The position numbers were made by a program, and so were the translations under genes. Under the pieces are notes generated by a model, which was not told the DNA's origin, did no database searches, and saw only the letters and a program-made list of their open reading frames with translations. From VMCP01 sp964408945 (lineage in GTDB: Bacteria > Bacteroidota > Bacteroidia > NS11-12g > UBA955): a DNA stretch of 64,000 nt. Positions 61,491-64,000 of this stretch are shown here, piece after piece. The number at the start of each line of letters is the position of its first letter. Position 1 is the stretch's first letter. Where the stretch lies: assembly GCA_964408945.1 (NCBI GenBank), contig CAYPBJ010000002.1:62001-126000 (forward strand), in the 5' to 3' direction.

Positions 61491-62453
61491 ATGACAAATA
61501 CCGTTTGGTTTGACTTTGAGAAAGACATTCAAGATCTTTATTTACAATTAGACAAAGCCCAAAAAACCCATGAAGAGGGTAAATTGGACATGTCTGATAT
61601 GATTTCTACCATTCAAGGTAAGATCAAAGAGGCGCAACATGCAGTTTATGCAAGTTTAAGTGGTTGGCAAAAAGTACAAATAAGCCGACACCCAGAGCGT
61701 CCATATACCCTTGACTATATTGAAAATATCTGTACTGAATTTGTTGAGCTGCATGGCGATAGACAAATTAAAGACGATAAAGCCATTGTAGGTGGATTTG
61801 CCAAAATTGATGGTAAGCCCGTAATGATCATTGGTCAACAAAAGGGAAGAAATACCAAACAACGTCAGTTGAGAAACTTTGGAATGCCCAATCCAGAAGG
61901 CTATAGAAAAGCATTGAGGTTGATGAAGTTGGCTGAGAAATTCAATGTTCCTGTAGTAACATTGATTGATACTCCAGGTGCAAGCCCTGGATTGGAAGCT
62001 GAAGAACGCGGACAAGGCGAGGCAATTGCAAAGAATTTATTTGAGATGGCTACTTTAGAAGTGCCTATTGTATGTATTGTTATAGGTGAAGGAGCATCTG
62101 GTGGAGCTTTAGGAATAGGAGTGGGCGACAGGGTATTGATGATGGAGTACACTTGGTACAGCGTTATTTCGCCAGAAAGCTGCTCAAGTATTTTATGGAG
62201 AACTTGGGATAAGAAAGAATTGGCAGCAGATGCCTTGAAGCTGTCTTCAGCTGACATGTTAGGCAACGGTTTGATTGATTCAATCATAAAGGAACCCATT
62301 GGTGGTGCTCATCACAATCCTGATGAGGCCTATATCTCATTGAAGGAATCAATTTTAAAGGAATTAAATGAACTATCATCCATAAATAAGGAAGATCTTG
62401 TAATGCAGCGCATTGAAAAGTTCTCAAAAATGGGTGTAGTTGTAGAAGGGTAA
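61491..62453 (+). CDS. accA: Acetyl-CoA carboxylase carboxyltransferase subunit alpha
   Basis: AccA and AccD transfer the carboxyl group from biotin to acetyl-CoA, giving malonyl-CoA for fatty acid synthesis. The 320-residue protein carries ISRHPERPYTLDYI, ELHGDRQIKDDKAIVGG, GQQKGRNTKQ, RNFGMPNPEGYRKALRLM, DTPGASPGLEAEERGQ, GEGASGGALGI and YSVISPESCSSILW. The ATG at 61491 is chosen; a TTG two codons upstream opens the frame. A small GC hairpin (61460-61474) lies before it without a T tract. Confidence 0.97.
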   Translation: MTNTVWFDFEKDIQDLYLQLDKAQKTHEEGKLDMSDMISTIQGKIKEAQHAVYASLSGWQKVQISRHPERPYTLDYIENICTEFVELHGDRQIKDDKAIVGGFAKIDGKPVMIIGQQKGRNTKQRQLRNFGMPNPEGYRKALRLMKLAEKFNVPVVTLIDTPGASPGLEAEERGQGEAIAKNLFEMATLEVPIVCIVIGEGASGGALGIGVGDRVLMMEYTWYSVISPESCSSILWRTWDKKELAADALKLSSADMLGNGLIDSIIKEPIGGAHHNPDEAYISLKESILKELNELSSINKEDLVMQRIEKFSKMGVVVEG

Positions 62454-62463
62454 TTTTAGACCC

Positions 62464-63417
62464 ATGAAAAATTCCATTACTGAATTATTTGGAATTCAAT
62501 ACCCCATTGTTCAGGGCGGTATGATTTGGTGTTCAGGTTGGGAGCTAGCCTCTGCAGTAAGCAATGCAGGTGGATTGGGATTGTTGGGATCGGGAAGTAT
62601 GTATCCTGAGATCTTGAGAGAGCAGATTCAAAAATGTAAAGCAGCAACTAGCAAGCCTTTTGGGGTCAATGTTCCGTTGTTGTATCCAAACATTGATGAA
62701 CATTTACAGATCATTGCCGAAGAAGGGGTGAAAATTGTATTTACATCCGCCGGAAATCCAGCAAAATACACGTCCCAGCTAAAAGAAAAAGGCATCATCG
62801 TGGTGCATGTTATTGCTAATCAAAAGTTTGCGATAAAAGCCGAAGAGGCAGGAGTGGATGCCATTGTTGCGGAAGGCTTTGAAGCGGGCGGACATAACGG
62901 AAGGGAAGAAACAACAACCATGTGTTTGATTCCGTTGATTTGTAATACCGTAAAAATTCCTGTGATAGCAGCGGGTGGAATTGGGAGCGGTCAAGCTATG
63001 GCGGCGGCACTCTGTGTAGGTGCCCAAGGGGTGCAGGTTGGAAGTAGGTTTGTTGCAACTGTGGAAAGCAGTGCGCATCAGAATTTTAAGCAATCAGTGG
63101 TTGACGCAGGAGATGGGGCTACTGAATTGACCTTGAAGGAATTGACGCCTGTAAGGTTGATAAAAAATGCCTTTTACCAGGAAGTTCAGGAGGCCTATGC
63201 ACAAAATTTCAGTAAAGAGCAATTGGCTGAGTTATTGGGTCGTGGAAGAGCAAAGAAGGGCATGTTTGAAGGAGACTTAGTAAATGGTGAATTGGAAATT
63301 GGCCAAGTTTCAGCGAATATACATGAGATTACTACGGCTGAGTCTGTTGTAAAAGAATTGGTGGAAGATTGCAAAAAAACATTGATTCAAACAGCCGCAG
63401 GGTTTAACTTTGGATAA
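62464..63417 (+). CDS. Flavin-dependent nitronate monooxygenase / FabK-type enoyl-ACP reductase family protein
   Basis: This 317-residue TIM-barrel FMN enzyme begins FGIQYPIVQGGMIWCSGWEL and has EGFEAGGHNGREETTT and IPVIAAGGIGSGQAMAAALCVGAQGVQVGSRF. These features are shared by nitronate monooxygenases (2-nitropropane dioxygenases) and FabK enoyl-ACP reductases. The position 10 bp after accA favours a lipid role such as FabK, but the sequence alone does not decide. Co-transcription with accA and the NusG-like gene is likely. Confidence 0.85.
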   Translation: MKNSITELFGIQYPIVQGGMIWCSGWELASAVSNAGGLGLLGSGSMYPEILREQIQKCKAATSKPFGVNVPLLYPNIDEHLQIIAEEGVKIVFTSAGNPAKYTSQLKEKGIIVVHVIANQKFAIKAEEAGVDAIVAEGFEAGGHNGREETTTMCLIPLICNTVKIPVIAAGGIGSGQAMAAALCVGAQGVQVGSRFVATVESSAHQNFKQSVVDAGDGATELTLKELTPVRLIKNAFYQEVQEAYAQNFSKEQLAELLGRGRAKKGMFEGDLVNGELEIGQVSANIHEITTAESVVKELVEDCKKTLIQTAAGFNFG

Positions 63418-63419
63418 AT

Positions 63420-63977
63420 ATGGAAGGAATCGACCAGTCTGAACTTAGATGGAAGGTAATTTACACTTCTAGTAGACAAGAAAAGAAGGTTTCTACATAC
63501 TTAGAAAAGGCAAGGGTAGAGCATTATTTGCCCTTATACAAGAGTTTGAGATTTTGGAAAGACCGAAAAAAGTGGGTAGAAATGCCCTTGTTTAATGGCT
63601 ATATTTTTGTTCGTCCAAATGAAATTGAACGAGATATAGTTTTACGCACTCCGGGTGTTGTAAAGTTCATTAGACACAACGGAAAAGATGCCGTTGTAGC
63701 AGATAAACAGATCAATTTGATCCGCCAATTTGTTGAATTGGGCTATAATATTTCTGAAATATCTGCCAATGAGCGGTTTGAAGTGGGAGATATTGCCGAA
63801 GTGTTAGACGGTCCGTTAAAGGGACAGGAAGCAGAAATTTTCAAAATGGGCGACGACAATTATATCATGGTTTCCATTGAAGCTCTGAATCAATCTGTTA
63901 AGGTTAAATTGCCTAAAGAAATATTGAAAATCATACACCGTAAAGCCGATATGGAAGAATTTAAACCTTTGTGGTAA
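63420..63977 (+). CDS. NusG-like transcription antiterminator (UpxY/RfaH type)
   Basis: This 185-residue NusG paralog has an NGN domain (WKVIYTSSRQEKKVSTYLEK, YLPLYKSLRFWKDRKKW, PLFNGYIFVRP) and a C-terminal KOW domain (FEVGDIAEVLDGPLKGQEAEI). Bacteroidota genomes use such specialised NusG proteins (UpxY) at the head of capsular or exopolysaccharide operons, where they prevent early termination. Housekeeping NusG is normally beside secE and rplK, which are absent here. The gene begins 2 bp after the flavoenzyme, and a polysaccharide locus may start beyond the window. Confidence 0.88.
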   Translation: MEGIDQSELRWKVIYTSSRQEKKVSTYLEKARVEHYLPLYKSLRFWKDRKKWVEMPLFNGYIFVRPNEIERDIVLRTPGVVKFIRHNGKDAVVADKQINLIRQFVELGYNISEISANERFEVGDIAEVLDGPLKGQEAEIFKMGDDNYIMVSIEALNQSVKVKLPKEILKIIHRKADMEEFKPLW

Positions 63978-63982
63978 ATTTG
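63975..63982 (+). promoter_or_regulatory. -7 element before the last, partial gene
   Basis: TAAATTTG is a perfect TAnnTTTG whose TAA is also the stop codon of the UpxY-like gene. The next ATG follows after 5 nt (63988). Confidence 0.4.
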
Positions 63983-63987
63983 ATTTT

Positions 63988-64000
63988 ATGTTAGGCAATA
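63988..64000 (+). CDS. Start of a gene cut by the window edge
   Basis: Only four codons (MLGN) are visible. The start is inferred from the -7 element 5 nt upstream. No function can be given. Confidence 0.4.

Overview
The window is a gene-dense, moderately AT-rich chromosome segment from a member of the Bacteroidota, almost certainly a draft or metagenome scaffold because it carries three 100-N placeholders. The assignment rests on four kinds of evidence. There is a SusC/SusD pair. Three secreted proteins carry type 9 secretion (T9SS) C-terminal signals. There are Bacteroidota-restricted families (DUF4270, DUF4292, WbqC, UpxY-type NusG paralog). Many genes have a Bacteroidota -7 promoter element (TAnnTTTG) and no clear Shine-Dalgarno sequence. 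I see no phage, transposase, CRISPR array or rRNA, so this looks like ordinary core chromosome with a few unusual elements.

Layout. 1-8.4 kb: partial DAHP synthase, DUF4270 lipoprotein, an N-terminal-only starch-synthase-like protein, divergent panC, a giant WG-repeat protein (about 38 repeats) and dtd. 8.4-16.6 kb: small lipoprotein and membrane proteins, a 61-residue basic protein with its own terminator, a T9SS cargo protein, an M28 peptidase and a fatty-acid desaturase. 16.7-22.4 kb: lipoprotein, glucosaminidase, M20 peptidase, SIMPL protein, an outer-membrane-type protein behind tRNA-Arg(CCT), and a di-haem peroxidase. 22.4-31.3 kb: a 1399-residue M4 metalloprotease with PKD, CUB and T9SS domains, a GT87-type membrane protein, a TonB-dependent receptor, a small T9SS cargo and a membrane protein. 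31.3-39.8 kb: tyrS, rfbA, a coiled-coil protein, zapA, rny (interrupted by an artefactual gap), rsmI, lnt, galE and a WlbB-type acetyltransferase. 39.8-49.8 kb: an OmpA/TSP3 porin, a Rieske-like lipoprotein, a 3-hydroxyacyl-CoA dehydrogenase, an EnvC-like protein, DUF4292, a TPR protein, a nucleotidyltransferase, dut, a flippase, WbqC and folK. 49.8-53.2 kb: an M16 protease flanked on both sides by degenerate 7-bp tandem arrays that invert orientation around an assembly gap. 53.2-64 kb: a CpsB/YwqE-type PHP phosphatase, susC, susD, asnS, an ATP-grasp protein, a 51-residue membrane protein, accA, a nitronate monooxygenase/FabK-like enzyme, a UpxY/NusG-like antiterminator and the first codons of another gene.

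How the genes fit together. Much of the window concerns the cell envelope and cell surface: sugar nucleotides (rfbA, galE, WlbB-type enzyme, nucleotidyltransferase), flippase, CpsB phosphatase, UpxY antiterminator, lipoprotein maturation (lnt), murein remodelling (EnvC-like, glucosaminidase), division (zapA), outer-membrane receptors and T9SS-exported enzymes. The rest is housekeeping.

Three observations deserve most attention. (1) Inverted heptad-repeat arrays lie at both ends of the M16 protease gene, and one of them appears to be transcribed as the folK leader. (2) The exact spacing TAnnTTTG-N4-ATG recurs in eight transcription units, predicting leaderless mRNAs that start at the AUG. (3) The N gap inside rny is false: both flanks share the same 55 bp, and merging them restores one intact gene.
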